A stretch of DNA of 64,000 nucleotides from Nostoc sp. FACHB-973. GTDB lineage: Bacteria > Cyanobacteriota > Cyanobacteriia > Cyanobacteriales > Nostocaceae. Positions 43,950 to 52,693 of this stretch are shown here, piece after piece. The notes below the pieces were generated by a model. It made no database searches and was not told where the DNA came from. It saw only the letters and a list, made by a program, of their open reading frames with translations. The stretch is from assembly GCF_014698115.1 (NCBI RefSeq), contig NZ_JACJSJ010000019.1, forward strand, positions 1 to 64,000, in the 5' to 3' direction. The translations under genes and the position numbers were made by a program. Each line of letters starts with the position of its first letter. The stretch's first letter is position 1.

Positions 43950-44714
43950 TTAACGTAGTGCAGAAAAATCAAGTAAGGTCTTGAGTCCAAGGGCAATTAC
44001 TGTGGTCAGAAATATACGTCGCAACCAGATGTTGTTGAGTTTAAGGGCAACCTGCGATCCAAATATTCCGCCAATAAACATAGTAGTACTGAGGATAATA
44101 CCAAGTTTGTAATCGACTATTCCCTGTGTTAAGAAAATAATGGTGGCAATCAGCGAAGAAAAAATGTTAATCAACTTTGTATTTGCTACCGCCTGAACAA
44201 ATGTCATCCGAAATAGACTCACATAAGCTGCTGTCAGCATTGTCACATAGCCGCCACTAAAGAAACCACCATAAACACCAAGCACAAAGGTTGCCACATA
44301 TCCACCAATTTCTACTATTGGTGATGGATTAGTTGTTGTTGGAATGATTCCAGCCTGACCATTGGCAATTGAAAATATAGCAACTACAATCATCAAAATC
44401 GAGATAATTGCAGGCATCGATTTTGCAGGTATAACTAAAACGAGTAACGCACCAATAATTGAACCTAAAATGGTTAGTAAGATGATTATTGGTAAGCGAT
44501 TATAGTCAATTAATTTTTTGCCAATAAAAGGCAATGTACCACCAACACTCATAAAGGTTAATGCCAGCATATTGGTAGCAAGAGCAGTACGCGGTTCAAT
44601 ACCAAATTGCAACATTACAGGGACGGTAATTAAAGAAGTACTTCCTGTAATGACGCTTATGACACTTGTTATAAAGAAAATTGCTATGAGCGATAGTAAT
44701 TCAGTATCAGCCAT
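43950..44714 (-). CDS. TauE/SafE family transporter, second copy
   Basis: A 254-residue polytopic membrane protein with about eight hydrophobic segments: SVITGSTSLITVPVMLQFGI, ALATNMLALTFMSVGGTLPF and VYGGFFSGGYVTMLTA. It is only distantly like the TauE protein at 15394. Family members export or import sulfite and related anions. Nearness to sulfate uptake and ChaC makes a sulfur anion plausible. Confidence 0.83.
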   Translation of the reverse strand: MADTELLSLIAIFFITSVISVITGSTSLITVPVMLQFGIEPRTALATNMLALTFMSVGGTLPFIGKKLIDYNRLPIIILLTILGSIIGALLVLVIPAKSMPAIISILMIVVAIFSIANGQAGIIPTTTNPSPIVEIGGYVATFVLGVYGGFFSGGYVTMLTAAYVSLFRMTFVQAVANTKLINIFSSLIATIIFLTQGIVDYKLGIILSTTMFIGGIFGSQVALKLNNIWLRRIFLTTVIALGLKTLLDFSALR

Positions 44715-44733
44715 AAAAAATAATTTTTTTGTT

Positions 44734-45080
44734 AGAGGATGTTTTAAAAGTGGTTGACTGTGATTTTAATAGAATGATTACCCCCCTTAATCCCCCCTTA
44801 TAAAGCAGGGCTGTTTCATTCCATTTCAAACAAGATTTGTCAAGATCGTTAGCAAGAAAATTGTAAGTAAGCGTGACGAAGAGATGAACATTTAAGCACT
44901 GAAATATCAGTAAAATAGTTGGTTTCATCGGCACGCCAGTAACAAAATAACTAATTTTTAATCGCTAGAACCCTTGATTTTTAAAGCTCTTTGGGGAATG
45001 AAACAGCCCTGCCCTTATAAAGGGGGGAAAAAAGAAATCCAGTTCCCTCCCCTTTATAAGGGGAGGGTTAGGGTGGGGTA
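44734..45080. repeat. MITE interrupted by a second MITE
   Basis: The outer element starts with AGAGGATGTTTTAAAAGTGG (44734) and continues through GATTACCCCCCTTAATCCCC. Its sequence resumes after 45012 with CCAGTTCCCTCCCC and GGGTTAGGGTGGGG, as in the uninterrupted relative at 61981-62160. The inner element (44806-45011, 206 bp) has perfect 17-bp ends, CAGGGCTGTTTCATTCC and its complement, and is flanked by the direct repeat CCCTTATAAAG (44795-44805 and 45012-45022), an 11-bp target duplication. No gene lies in this gap. Confidence 0.8.
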
Positions 45081-45166
45081 AAGCGTTTGTGAGATAAGCA
45101 TTTGAGCTTAAGTTGACACCAATGAGCATTGCTATGCCCCTACTTTGTGTTGCTTCATCCTCAAAA

Positions 45167-46060
45167 TTACTTCAATAAATCATCCCCAGGAATGACAGTA
45201 GTATAAAAGACATAATTTTTATTAGCTAAATAGCGGGGGTCTTGTTTAATTATCGCCATGAACTCTCGATGCCCCTCGCGCCTGCGTCCTACTAAACAAC
45301 CTGCACTAGCATTCTTGATATCATTTGCAGGAGCATCATAACCGTAGTGTTGATTTACTAAGAAAAGACCTGTATCCAGTTTGTCGCCAGTCCGTTGAAA
45401 ATCTTTATTAAAATCTCGGTAAACAGTAATAGGTGCAACTTGGATTAATGCTTCGTGAGGTTCTGAATTGCCGTGTATGCCAACAGACCAAGCTTTGTAT
45501 TGCCCAAATTTAATTCTGGCAGCACCTCCGGGATTCATCGGGTTATAAGTATAGCGGCTACCTGGTTCTGTAGTTGCTTGCCAGTGATTTACAATTTTAG
45601 GAATACCGTCTACTACTTCAATTACAATACGGCGATCGTTGAATTGATTAGGTGTATCGCTGTTGAGAGTCCAGTCTTCATTTACTCCTTCTAAATAAAC
45701 AATGTTGTATTCTTTGGGGTTAGTGAATACCTCATAATTTTTTGCCTGCATGTATTTGATAATCTTACTGGCAACGTCATTACCAAGTTTTAAGGGAGGT
45801 TTAGGAAGTTCCTCTCGTTTAGTTTCAATTAGTTCTTTGGCGGTGACTGCCCCTAAAAAGTCAGTTTCTCCAGTTTTCATTAATTCTTGAAATTTTTTCA
45901 GGGCTGCGGCAGATATTGGCCCAAACTTGTCGTCGGCTGGAGGATCGAGTAAACCCAGACCAATTAACAGTATTTGAATCTGGCGAGTTAATTCTGGATC
46001 TTTGCCGATCGCCTCGAATCCCCATTTCTCATCTTTTCCTAAGAAATCTTGTAGTTTCAT
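45167..46060 (-). CDS. Peptidoglycan-binding protein with L,D-transpeptidase-like C-terminus
   Basis: A 297-residue protein. Residues about 22-80 resemble a PG_binding_1 domain (DPELTRQIQILLIGLGLLD...FGPISAAALKKFQELM). The C-terminal part has FLVNQHYGYDAPANDIKNASAGCLVGR (about 235-265), whose His and Ser-x-Gly-Cys recall the catalytic motif of YkuD L,D-transpeptidases, though spacing differs. There is no signal peptide. It may cross-link or cleave peptidoglycan. A lysozyme-like gene is divergent from it (46609), so the two may form a cell-wall module. Confidence 0.65.
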   Translation of the reverse strand: MKLQDFLGKDEKWGFEAIGKDPELTRQIQILLIGLGLLDPPADDKFGPISAAALKKFQELMKTGETDFLGAVTAKELIETKREELPKPPLKLGNDVASKIIKYMQAKNYEVFTNPKEYNIVYLEGVNEDWTLNSDTPNQFNDRRIVIEVVDGIPKIVNHWQATTEPGSRYTYNPMNPGGAARIKFGQYKAWSVGIHGNSEPHEALIQVAPITVYRDFNKDFQRTGDKLDTGLFLVNQHYGYDAPANDIKNASAGCLVGRRREGHREFMAIIKQDPRYLANKNYVFYTTVIPGDDLLK

Positions 46061-46608
46061 TATGCACCTACCTTGATGGACTTACTTCTAAGTATAAACA
46101 TCATTTTCAGGATTGATGTTGTTTTAAACTACACTGCAATTTATTAATATAATGTCAAAATTTTTACTATTAATTTATGATTTACACACAAAAATTTATA
46201 TAAATTTACTTAATTTCAAATTGTTTTTTATTTAACGGTATTTAAATATTTATACTTAATTAGGCTTGGATTCACAAAAAGACAGAAATCAACTTAAGAC
46301 TAGTTTGTGAAGCTTGAAGAAGAATTCAGAATTCAGAATTCAGAATTCAGCAATCTTGACGAGACGCTGCGCCCAGCCTTGCTTCCCCGGAGGGGTACGC
46401 GGACTCGCTAACGCTGCGCTATGCACCAGTCGTACAAAATTCATTCTGAATTCTGACTCCTGACTCCTGAATTCTGTTTTGATACAATATCAAAAATTTT
46501 TGTGTGAAAAAATTAATATTTTGTATAAAAAGTTTCCAAGTACTATAAAAGTAAGATAGTTTTGTCATAACTAAAAAAATCAAGGTTATTCTTGGGTATT
46601 TAATAAAA
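46061..46608. other. Divergent intergenic region with repeats
   Basis: AT-rich sequence (46080-46310) is followed by an AATTCAGAATTCAGAATTCAG array (46322-46352). A GAGACGCTGCGCCCAGC / GCTAACGCTGCGCTATGC block follows (46360-46432), and then an inverted ATTCTGAATTCTGACTCC array (46440-46480). The two arrays bracket a MITE-like unit of about 160 bp. No gene was found. Confidence 0.65.
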
Positions 46609-47235
46609 ATGGCAAATAAAATACTACTTAGCCTGCAAGATTTAAAACCAGAATATCAGAAGCTTTGGGATACGTGCGAAATCAGAGCAGATAAACTCAG
46701 CAGTACTCAAAACATAGTTGCGAAAATCAGTGCTAATCGCCCTCGTTACGAAGCATTACAGCAAAAAATTAATGTACCTTGGTACTTTGTTGCAGTCATC
46801 CATAACATGGAATCTTCCCTGAACTTTGCCACACATCTGCACAACGGCGACTCGCTAAAAAAACGCACTGTCAACGAACCATCCGGCAGACCACTAGCTG
46901 ACCCCATCAAAGGCTGGCAGGTTGGATACACCTGGGAAGAAAGCGCCGTTGATGCTTTGACAATGAAAGAATTCAACCGAGTCAAAGATTGGAGTTTGGC
47001 AGCACAGCTTTGGCAGCTAGAGAGATACAACGGTGTTGGTTATAGAAAGTACCATCCAGAAGTTCTCACACCTTATCTGTGGTCAGGGACTAACCACTAC
47101 AACAAAGGCAAATATGTAGCCGATGGTAAATGGGATGCTAATGCAGTTTCCGCCCAAATTGGTATAGCAGCTTTGTTAAAAGTTTTGATAAAAGAAGCAA
47201 ATCTTAATATTCAAGAAGACGTGGCGATCGGGTGA
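46609..47235 (+). CDS. Lysozyme-family peptidoglycan hydrolase
   Basis: A 208-residue protein like a phage-type lysozyme family seen in cyanobacteria. INVPWYFVAVIHNMESSLNFATHLHNGD contains the probable catalytic Glu (about residue 68). YTWEESAVDALTM, LERYNGVGYRKYHPEVLTPYLWSGTNHYNKGKYVADGKWD and a C-terminal AQIGIAALLKVL helix complete the pattern. It should cut glycan strands. No signal peptide is present, as for holin-dependent endolysins. It is divergent from the transpeptidase-like gene. Confidence 0.8.
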   Translation: MANKILLSLQDLKPEYQKLWDTCEIRADKLSSTQNIVAKISANRPRYEALQQKINVPWYFVAVIHNMESSLNFATHLHNGDSLKKRTVNEPSGRPLADPIKGWQVGYTWEESAVDALTMKEFNRVKDWSLAAQLWQLERYNGVGYRKYHPEVLTPYLWSGTNHYNKGKYVADGKWDANAVSAQIGIAALLKVLIKEANLNIQEDVAIG

Positions 47236-47365
47236 GGGGAAGAGGACGCAGGGATGGGGAGACGCAGGGATGGGGGGAGGGAAGAGGACGCAAAGAGTAG
47301 GAAACACGGCAGGCAAATTACACAGAGAAGCGTCCCCGCGTCCCTGCGTCCCCGCGTCCTTATTT
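47236..47365. repeat. Tandem repeat tract with GGGACGCAGGG-like units
   Basis: Imperfect units of GACGCAGGGATGGGGA (about 47248-47275) and CGTCCCCGCGTCCCTGCGTCCCC (about 47330-47357) follow the lysozyme gene. Confidence 0.6.
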
Positions 47366-47510
47366 AACGTGAGTTCGACAAACCTCACCCTCCCAACCTC
47401 CCTCTCCTAAAAGGCGAGGGAGGAGCAAGAAAAATCAAGGTTTTGCTCCCCTCTCCTCGTAGGAGAGGGGTTGGGGGTGAGGTCAAAACAGTACTCATCG
47501 AACTCACGTT
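47366..47510. repeat. 145-bp MITE-like element abutting the nadE stop codon
   Basis: The ends AACGTGAGTTCGA (47366-47378) and TCGAACTCACGTT (47498-47510) are perfect 13-bp inverted repeats. Inside, GAGGGAGG/CCTCCCTC and TCTCCTCGTAGGAGAGG form hairpins. The right end supplies the last base of the nadE stop codon, so it may serve as the operon terminator. Confidence 0.8.
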
Positions 47511-49252
47511 TATTTAATTCGCGGATCTTGTCCATCCGAACAGACTAAGGTAGGCGTGGGTGTGGTTTTAGTTTGGTAAGCGTTTTTGACAGCAACCCAG
47601 TTACTGGCAATTGGCATTCGCCAACCAGTTCCAAAGGCGCGATCGGTGATTTTTAAGCCGGGGGGTGCTTGTCGGCGTTTAAATTCAGCCCGCGCCACCA
47701 TTTGAATTACTCGGTTTACAATTACGGAATCGTGACCGGCTGCGACAATTTGGGCTGCTGATTGGTGCTTGTGAATCAGGCGTTGCAAGATATCGTCTAA
47801 AATTTCGTAGGGCGGTAGAGAGTCTTGATCTACTTGGCCTGGTTTGAGTTCGGCGCTTGGTGCTTTAGTCAGGACGTTTTGGGGGATGATTTCGTTATTG
47901 CGATTTAACCAGTGGCAAAGTGAATAAACGCGGGTTTTGGGAACATCTGCAATGACTGCTAAACCGCCATTCATATCGCCGTAGAGAGTACAGTAACCAA
48001 CTGCCATTTCTGACTTGTTACCGGTGGATAAGAGAAGATAGCCAAACTTGTTAGCGATCGCCATTAATAAATTACCGCGAATCCGGGATTGGATATTCTC
48101 CTCTGCTAGTCCAAATTCTGTATCTGCAAATAAATTGGCTAAGGTGCGATCGAAGCCTTGCATTAACTGTTCAATTGGTAAAATATCAGTTTTAATTCCC
48201 AGATTTTTGGCTAATGCCAAAGCATCGCTAATCGAATGGTCGGAACTATAAGGCGAAGGCATGAGAACGCCCAGCACATTTTCTTGACCAAGTGCAGCAG
48301 TGGCGATCGCTGCTACTAATGCCGAATCAACTCCGCCACTGAGACCCAAAACTACTTTAGAAAAGCGACATTTGCGGGCATAATCTCGGACTCCCAAAAC
48401 CAAAGCTTGCCAGATTTCTTCATCTTCTGACTCATATCCAGGTGCCACAGAACTCAATTGCAAATCTCGCACCGCCTCGTCAAATTCAACCGCCAACAAA
48501 TCAGTTTCAAAACCACGGGCGCGACAGATAATTTCACCTTGACGATTCAAAGCAAAACTCCGACCATCAAAAATTAAATCATCATTTCCCCCAACCTGGT
48601 TAGCATAAATAATTGGTTGTTGAAAACGCACTGCGCTATGCTTAAGCATTGTTTCACGAAACTGTTGCTTGCCCGCAGTATAAGGAGAAGCAGACAAATT
48701 CACAATGAAATCTACACCCAAAATTGCTAAATCAGCAATGGGATTCACTGCATAAGTACGTTTGCCCCAGAATTCCTCATCATTCCATAAATCTTCGCAA
48801 ATAGTGACGCCAATATCGATATTATCTAATGTAAAATAATTAGCTTGCAAGCCTGGTTCAAAATAACGACGTTCATCAAATACATCATAAGTAGGCAAAA
48901 GTCGCTTGTGAAAAACTTGCTTGACTTGGCCATTTTCTAACAAAGCAATGCTGTTAAATAAATTTTTCCCACCAGTAATATGAGCTTTGATATTTTGTTC
49001 AACAGTTCCTACCAACACAGCTAAATTTGCTGGTAAATCCTGGGCTAAGTTTTGTAAAGTTATATTCATAGCTTCTACAAAACTAGGATTTAGTAATAAA
49101 TCTCGTGGTGGATAGCCACACAAAGAAAGTTCAGGTGTAAGCAACAAACGCGCACCACCGGATGCAGCGCGTTGTGCCGCTTCTAGGATTTTTTGGGCAT
49201 TTCCTAGTAAATCACCAATAGTCGGATTAATTTGAGCGATCGCTATTTTCAT
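47510..49252 (-). CDS. nadE: Glutamine-dependent NAD+ synthetase
   Basis: A 580-residue two-domain enzyme. The N-terminal nitrilase-type glutaminase (about 1-270) carries TPELSLCGYPPRDLL (catalytic Glu), the FHKRLLPTYDVFDE lysine and the nucleophile in VTICEDLW. The C-terminal synthetase has the ATP pyrophosphatase loop LGLSGGVDSALVAA and LLSTGNKSEMAVGYCTLYGD. It makes NAD+ from nicotinic acid adenine dinucleotide with ammonia drawn from glutamine. It is the last gene of the pncB-nadD-nrtR-nadE group. Confidence 0.95.
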   Translation of the reverse strand: MKIAIAQINPTIGDLLGNAQKILEAAQRAASGGARLLLTPELSLCGYPPRDLLLNPSFVEAMNITLQNLAQDLPANLAVLVGTVEQNIKAHITGGKNLFNSIALLENGQVKQVFHKRLLPTYDVFDERRYFEPGLQANYFTLDNIDIGVTICEDLWNDEEFWGKRTYAVNPIADLAILGVDFIVNLSASPYTAGKQQFRETMLKHSAVRFQQPIIYANQVGGNDDLIFDGRSFALNRQGEIICRARGFETDLLAVEFDEAVRDLQLSSVAPGYESEDEEIWQALVLGVRDYARKCRFSKVVLGLSGGVDSALVAAIATAALGQENVLGVLMPSPYSSDHSISDALALAKNLGIKTDILPIEQLMQGFDRTLANLFADTEFGLAEENIQSRIRGNLLMAIANKFGYLLLSTGNKSEMAVGYCTLYGDMNGGLAVIADVPKTRVYSLCHWLNRNNEIIPQNVLTKAPSAELKPGQVDQDSLPPYEILDDILQRLIHKHQSAAQIVAAGHDSVIVNRVIQMVARAEFKRRQAPPGLKITDRAFGTGWRMPIASNWVAVKNAYQTKTTPTPTLVCSDGQDPRIK

Positions 49253-49398
49253 TTTCTTAATTATTAGTCATTGATAATTGGTCATTAATTATTAGTCATT
49301 AGTCATTGGTCATTGGTCATTAGTTTTTCTCCGCGTCTCCCTCATCTCCCTCATCTCCCTCATCTCCCTCATCTCCCTCATCCCAGATTAACCGTTCA
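49253..49398. repeat. Tandem repeats between nrtR and nadE
   Basis: TTAGTCATTGGTCATT-type direct repeats (49266-49325) are followed by five CTCCCTCAT nonamers (about 49337-49382). No gene. Confidence 0.85.
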
Positions 49399-50145
49399 TT
49401 AAATAAACACCAAAGGTTTATCTTTCAATGGGGCAAAAGCTTCGGCATCAAACTTATACAAACTAGCCGGACGACCAGCACCCCGTGAGACTTTAATTCC
49501 GGTATCGGATAAGAAACCTAACTTCAGTAAACGCGCCCGAAAATTAGAATAATCGGAAAAATTGTCACCTAAAACTGTGCTGTATAACTGATATAAATCA
49601 TTTAAAGTAAACATTTCTGGCAAGACTTCAAAAGCCACGGGACTATACTCCAATTTATTTCGCAAGCGTCTATGTCCATAGGTCAAAATTTCGTTATGAT
49701 CGAAAGCTAATTGTGGAACTTGTTTAACTGGATACCAAGCTATTCCTGTGACGCGATCGGCAATTAATTCGGCTTCTTCAAATCGCACAAGGGCAAAATA
49801 ACTAACTGATAGATAGCGCACACCATAGCTATCTGTTGCTTCCCGTGGGTCACGATTCGGGCCTCCAAAGGTATAAAGTTGTTCTAAATAGAGGTTGTTG
49901 ACCTTAATTTTCTCTGCCATAATGCGGTAGGCGGCATCTTCTAAAGACTCTCCTGGACGCACTAAAGTACCCGGAAGACTCCAATGATTTAAAAATGGTT
50001 CTTGCTGCCGCATTACTAACAGAACTAACAGCCGATTTTGTGCAGTATCTACAGAAAAAATAACATTATCAACACCAACCTTGAAATCGGCCAAAGGTTG
50101 TTGATTTAGCGGAGTTGAAATCTTTTTTTGCTGGCGTCCTGGCAT
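49399..50145 (-). CDS. nrtR: NrtR-type NUDIX regulator of NAD metabolism
   Basis: A 248-residue protein. The NUDIX domain (about 18-160) contains the NUDIX-box region GTLVRPGESLEDAAYRIMAEKI. The expected catalytic RE-x-x-E-E is altered (Arg-Ile-Met-Ala-Glu-Lys), as in NrtR proteins that bind ADP-ribose rather than hydrolyse it. The C-terminal winged helix (about 175-245) has FTLNDLYQLYSTVLG and SRGAGRPASLYKFD. Its gene overlaps nadD by 40 bp and lies among NAD genes, strong support for NrtR. It probably binds the palindrome at 52256-52284. Confidence 0.88.
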   Translation of the reverse strand: MPGRQQKKISTPLNQQPLADFKVGVDNVIFSVDTAQNRLLVLLVMRQQEPFLNHWSLPGTLVRPGESLEDAAYRIMAEKIKVNNLYLEQLYTFGGPNRDPREATDSYGVRYLSVSYFALVRFEEAELIADRVTGIAWYPVKQVPQLAFDHNEILTYGHRRLRNKLEYSPVAFEVLPEMFTLNDLYQLYSTVLGDNFSDYSNFRARLLKLGFLSDTGIKVSRGAGRPASLYKFDAEAFAPLKDKPLVFI

Positions 50146-50705
50146 TCGTATAAATGCTCTCGATTAATATAAGCAACTACAGGGGGAGTCAGGGCTTGAG
50201 AATCTCCATGTTCGCGGTAAGCTGTTGAGGAAATATCTAGACCAGTTAGACTAGCGATCGCCATTTTGCCTCCCAGGTTTTGTATTACCTCCAAGCTAGA
50301 CTCATCTATTACATATCCCGGTCGCGGCACAATTAATAGTTGCACTTCCTGTAACAAATCTTCAATGCAATACCAACGTGGTAGCTGAGTGACTAAATCT
50401 GAACCAATTACTAATGTTAATTCAACGTCATCACCCCAACGCAATTTTGCTTTTTCCACTGTTTCCAGCGTTCTGAAGCTACTCAATTCTTGTTCCAAAG
50501 CAATATTTTGCCGTGGCGCATCGATATCCGCAATCAACAATTGCAGCATTGCCGCCCGATGCTGTAAAGGTGTTTGATGGGACTTAAATGGATTATCTGC
50601 TGCCCAAACCGCTACCCAATCATAACCCTCAGACAGCCAACTCAGAATTTCCTGATGTCCAGCAGTTGGCGGATCGGCACTCGTTCCAAACAAAGCAATT
50701 CTCAT
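50106..50705 (-). CDS. nadD: Nicotinate-nucleotide adenylyltransferase
   Basis: A 199-residue nucleotidyltransferase that joins nicotinate mononucleotide to AMP. The N-terminal FGTSADPPTAGHQEIL contains the phosphate-binding G-x-x-x-x-P...GH motif, and TGLDISSTAYRE near the C-terminus is the ISSTxIR motif. LVIGSDLVTQLPRWYCIEDLL supplies the substrate pocket. The last 40 bp overlap nrtR, showing tight coupling. Confidence 0.93.
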   Translation of the reverse strand: MRIALFGTSADPPTAGHQEILSWLSEGYDWVAVWAADNPFKSHQTPLQHRAAMLQLLIADIDAPRQNIALEQELSSFRTLETVEKAKLRWGDDVELTLVIGSDLVTQLPRWYCIEDLLQEVQLLIVPRPGYVIDESSLEVIQNLGGKMAIASLTGLDISSTAYREHGDSQALTPPVVAYINREHLYECQDASKKRFQLR

Positions 50706-50783
50706 AGTAATTCGTAATGGGCTTCGCCCCGCTTCGCTAACGTAATTCGTAATTCGTAATTAAGACATACTCAAAGAGTACTT
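50706..50783. repeat. Short GGGCTTCGCCCCGCTTCGCTAACG repeat between pncB and nadD
   Basis: A dispersed hairpin (GGGCTTCGCCCC) followed by TAATTCGTAATTCGTAATT units fills the gap; a weak transcription barrier is possible. No separate promoter was recognised. Confidence 0.6.
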
Positions 50784-52226
50784 TTATCTCTGTGTTCTCT
50801 GCGCCTCTGCGGTAGCCTGCGGCTTGCCGCTGGCGGGTCTACGTTTCTTAGTTTCTTCAGTCAACACCCGTAAACCTTGAGAAATTTCCACTTCTAGAGC
50901 CACAGGACGATCCAACCGTCGTATCTGTTCTGGCAAACTGGCAACTGAGGCAGCAGTTCGCTGACGAATTGTTTCCAAACTCTCCAGCGGTTGCACCCAT
51001 TTACCCTGCTGGACTACCAACTGCAATAATGGTTGTTCTTCCAAAGAACTTTCACCCAAAAGTCCCAATCTGTCTGCTTTTACCTTACCTCCTATCAACG
51101 AGCGAAAAATCTGCTTGCGTCCTGGATAAGTTACCTTGCCACTTGACTCCTTCATGACTGGAATGCCATCAATGTCTACAAGTTTGTAAACTCCATTTAC
51201 AGGAGAACCTGTAACTAATCGTGTCCCCAGTCCGTAACCATCAATTTCTGCCCCAGCAGCTTTGAGTCTGGCAATTTCCCATTCGTCCAAGTCGCCACTC
51301 GCAAAAATTGGCACACCAGGAAGTAGCGATCGCACCTGTTTTGATAAGGTAACTAAATCTCCTGAGTCCAATCTCACGCCTGTTAATTGCATTTCCCCGG
51401 CATTGACTTTTGCAGCTAAGCCTTGGGCAGCAGCAATGGTATCGTAGGTATCAATCAACAATGGCGCACCCGGAAAATATCGATGAAATGCACTAAAGGC
51501 TTGTTCTTCAGTGCCTTCTATTGCTGATAGCGCCATGACCAAGGCGTGTGCCATCGTACCACTTGGCTTTTTTCCCAGTTGTAGCGCTGCTAACACATTG
51601 GAAGTGGAATCTAAACCACCTGCCAAAGCCGCCCGCGCCGCCCACAAAGATGCTTGGGGACTAAAGGCGCGTCTTGTGCCAAATTCCAAAAGTGTTGCTG
51701 ACTCTCCAGCTACATCCCGCAACCGTGCTGCTTTTGTGGCAATCAAGGTCTGGTAATTAATAGTATTTAAAAGATAAGTTTCCACCAATTGTGCTTGCCA
51801 AAGAGGTGCTTCCACCCGTAAAAGTGGCTGATTGGCAAACACAGCCGTACCTTCTGGTACTGCCCAAACATCGCCGGTAAACTTGCCTTGGGCTAACAAC
51901 GACCAAAAGCGATCGCTTGCGTGAGCAAAAATCCCCGTCGCCTGTAATGCCGCAATTTGGGATGGACTAAAGCGAAATTTTGCCAAATATTCCAACGCCT
52001 GCGCCAAACCCATTGCAATTAAATAACCAAAATTCTCTGGCAAGCGTCTGACAGACAACTCAAAACTTGCCCGTCGTTGTTCTATACCTTCGCCTGTGTA
52101 ACAAGCCGCCATCGTCAATTGATAAAGATCAGTCAGCAAGCTGTAGTCATCCGCACACAGGTTTAGTTCCTGGTTTTGCTGGGTTTGCTGTTTATGTACA
52201 TAGTCTAAATCTGGGAAAGTTGTCAT
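50784..52226 (-). CDS. pncB: Nicotinate phosphoribosyltransferase
   Basis: A 480-residue enzyme converting nicotinate to nicotinate mononucleotide. DDYSLLTDLYQLTMAACY at the start, LLEFGTRRAFSPQASLWAARAAL, GTMAHALVMA, IDTYDTIAAA and GVRLDSGDLVTLS are the family's signature blocks. The last 20 or so residues (KKRRPASGKPQATAEAQ...) are basic and low in complexity and derive from a CGCCTCTGCGG/TAGCCTGCGGC repeat, so the native C-terminus probably ended near EETKK. It is the first gene of the NAD salvage operon and sits 30 bp behind the NrtR-type palindrome. Confidence 0.93.
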   Translation of the reverse strand: MTTFPDLDYVHKQQTQQNQELNLCADDYSLLTDLYQLTMAACYTGEGIEQRRASFELSVRRLPENFGYLIAMGLAQALEYLAKFRFSPSQIAALQATGIFAHASDRFWSLLAQGKFTGDVWAVPEGTAVFANQPLLRVEAPLWQAQLVETYLLNTINYQTLIATKAARLRDVAGESATLLEFGTRRAFSPQASLWAARAALAGGLDSTSNVLAALQLGKKPSGTMAHALVMALSAIEGTEEQAFSAFHRYFPGAPLLIDTYDTIAAAQGLAAKVNAGEMQLTGVRLDSGDLVTLSKQVRSLLPGVPIFASGDLDEWEIARLKAAGAEIDGYGLGTRLVTGSPVNGVYKLVDIDGIPVMKESSGKVTYPGRKQIFRSLIGGKVKADRLGLLGESSLEEQPLLQLVVQQGKWVQPLESLETIRQRTAASVASLPEQIRRLDRPVALEVEISQGLRVLTEETKKRRPASGKPQATAEAQRTQR

Positions 52227-52255
52227 GCCAGAGCTTCCTTATAAGAACGCTTCTT

Positions 52256-52284
52256 TTATTTATGGTAATATTTACCATAAATAA
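52256..52284. promoter_or_regulatory. 29-bp perfect palindrome, probable NrtR operator
   Basis: TTATTTATGGTAA and TTACCATAAATAA are exact 13-bp inverted arms around TAT. The site ends 30 bp upstream of the pncB start. The form (A/T-rich arms with TGGTAA...TTACCA), the position and the NrtR gene in the operon all point to NrtR control. The operator sequence is not verified for this protein. Confidence 0.75.
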
Positions 52285-52693
52285 TGTCAACTCCTAGCAA
52301 ATATACTTCCGGTACGACTGCATAACAGTAGATTTACAGCCATATTAATATTAACTTCATAAATTATTTCACATTTTTTAATAGTAATAGCTAGTAATAG
52401 TGTGAATTGGATAAGATGAATAGTAATATCTTTTCACCAAATGCCTGATACAGATACATAGGTAGGGGCGTAGAGCTGTACGCCCCTACAGATGGGATTG
52501 AAGACAAAACTAAGTTATAATTAGTAAATAAGGAAAAAATTTTGACTTTTTCACAAGCTAAAGTATTGCAAACTTATCTGAATAAACATTGCATAGATTC
52601 TCAATATATTGAGAGTTACAGCTAGCCAACAAAATCAGGGTTAGAGTATAGGTATCAAAACTAAAGTGACTCAAAAAATAGGAGTCCAATAAT
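52285..52693. other. Intergenic region with a palindromic repeat
   Basis: Positions 52425-52500 hold a diverged copy of the MITE at 30621, including the imperfect palindrome GTAGGGGCGTAGAG...GTACGCCCCTAC (52462-52489). The rest is AT-rich and should carry the promoter of the small gene at 52694. Confidence 0.65.

Noticed and set aside
44707..44934. 75-codon minus-strand frame
   Set aside because: It lies within nested MITEs and overlaps the TauE/SafE start.
49331..49382. Possible CRISPR-like regular repeats
   Set aside because: Units are 9 bp without spacers; these are short tandem repeats. No true CRISPR repeat-spacer pattern or cas gene is present in the window.
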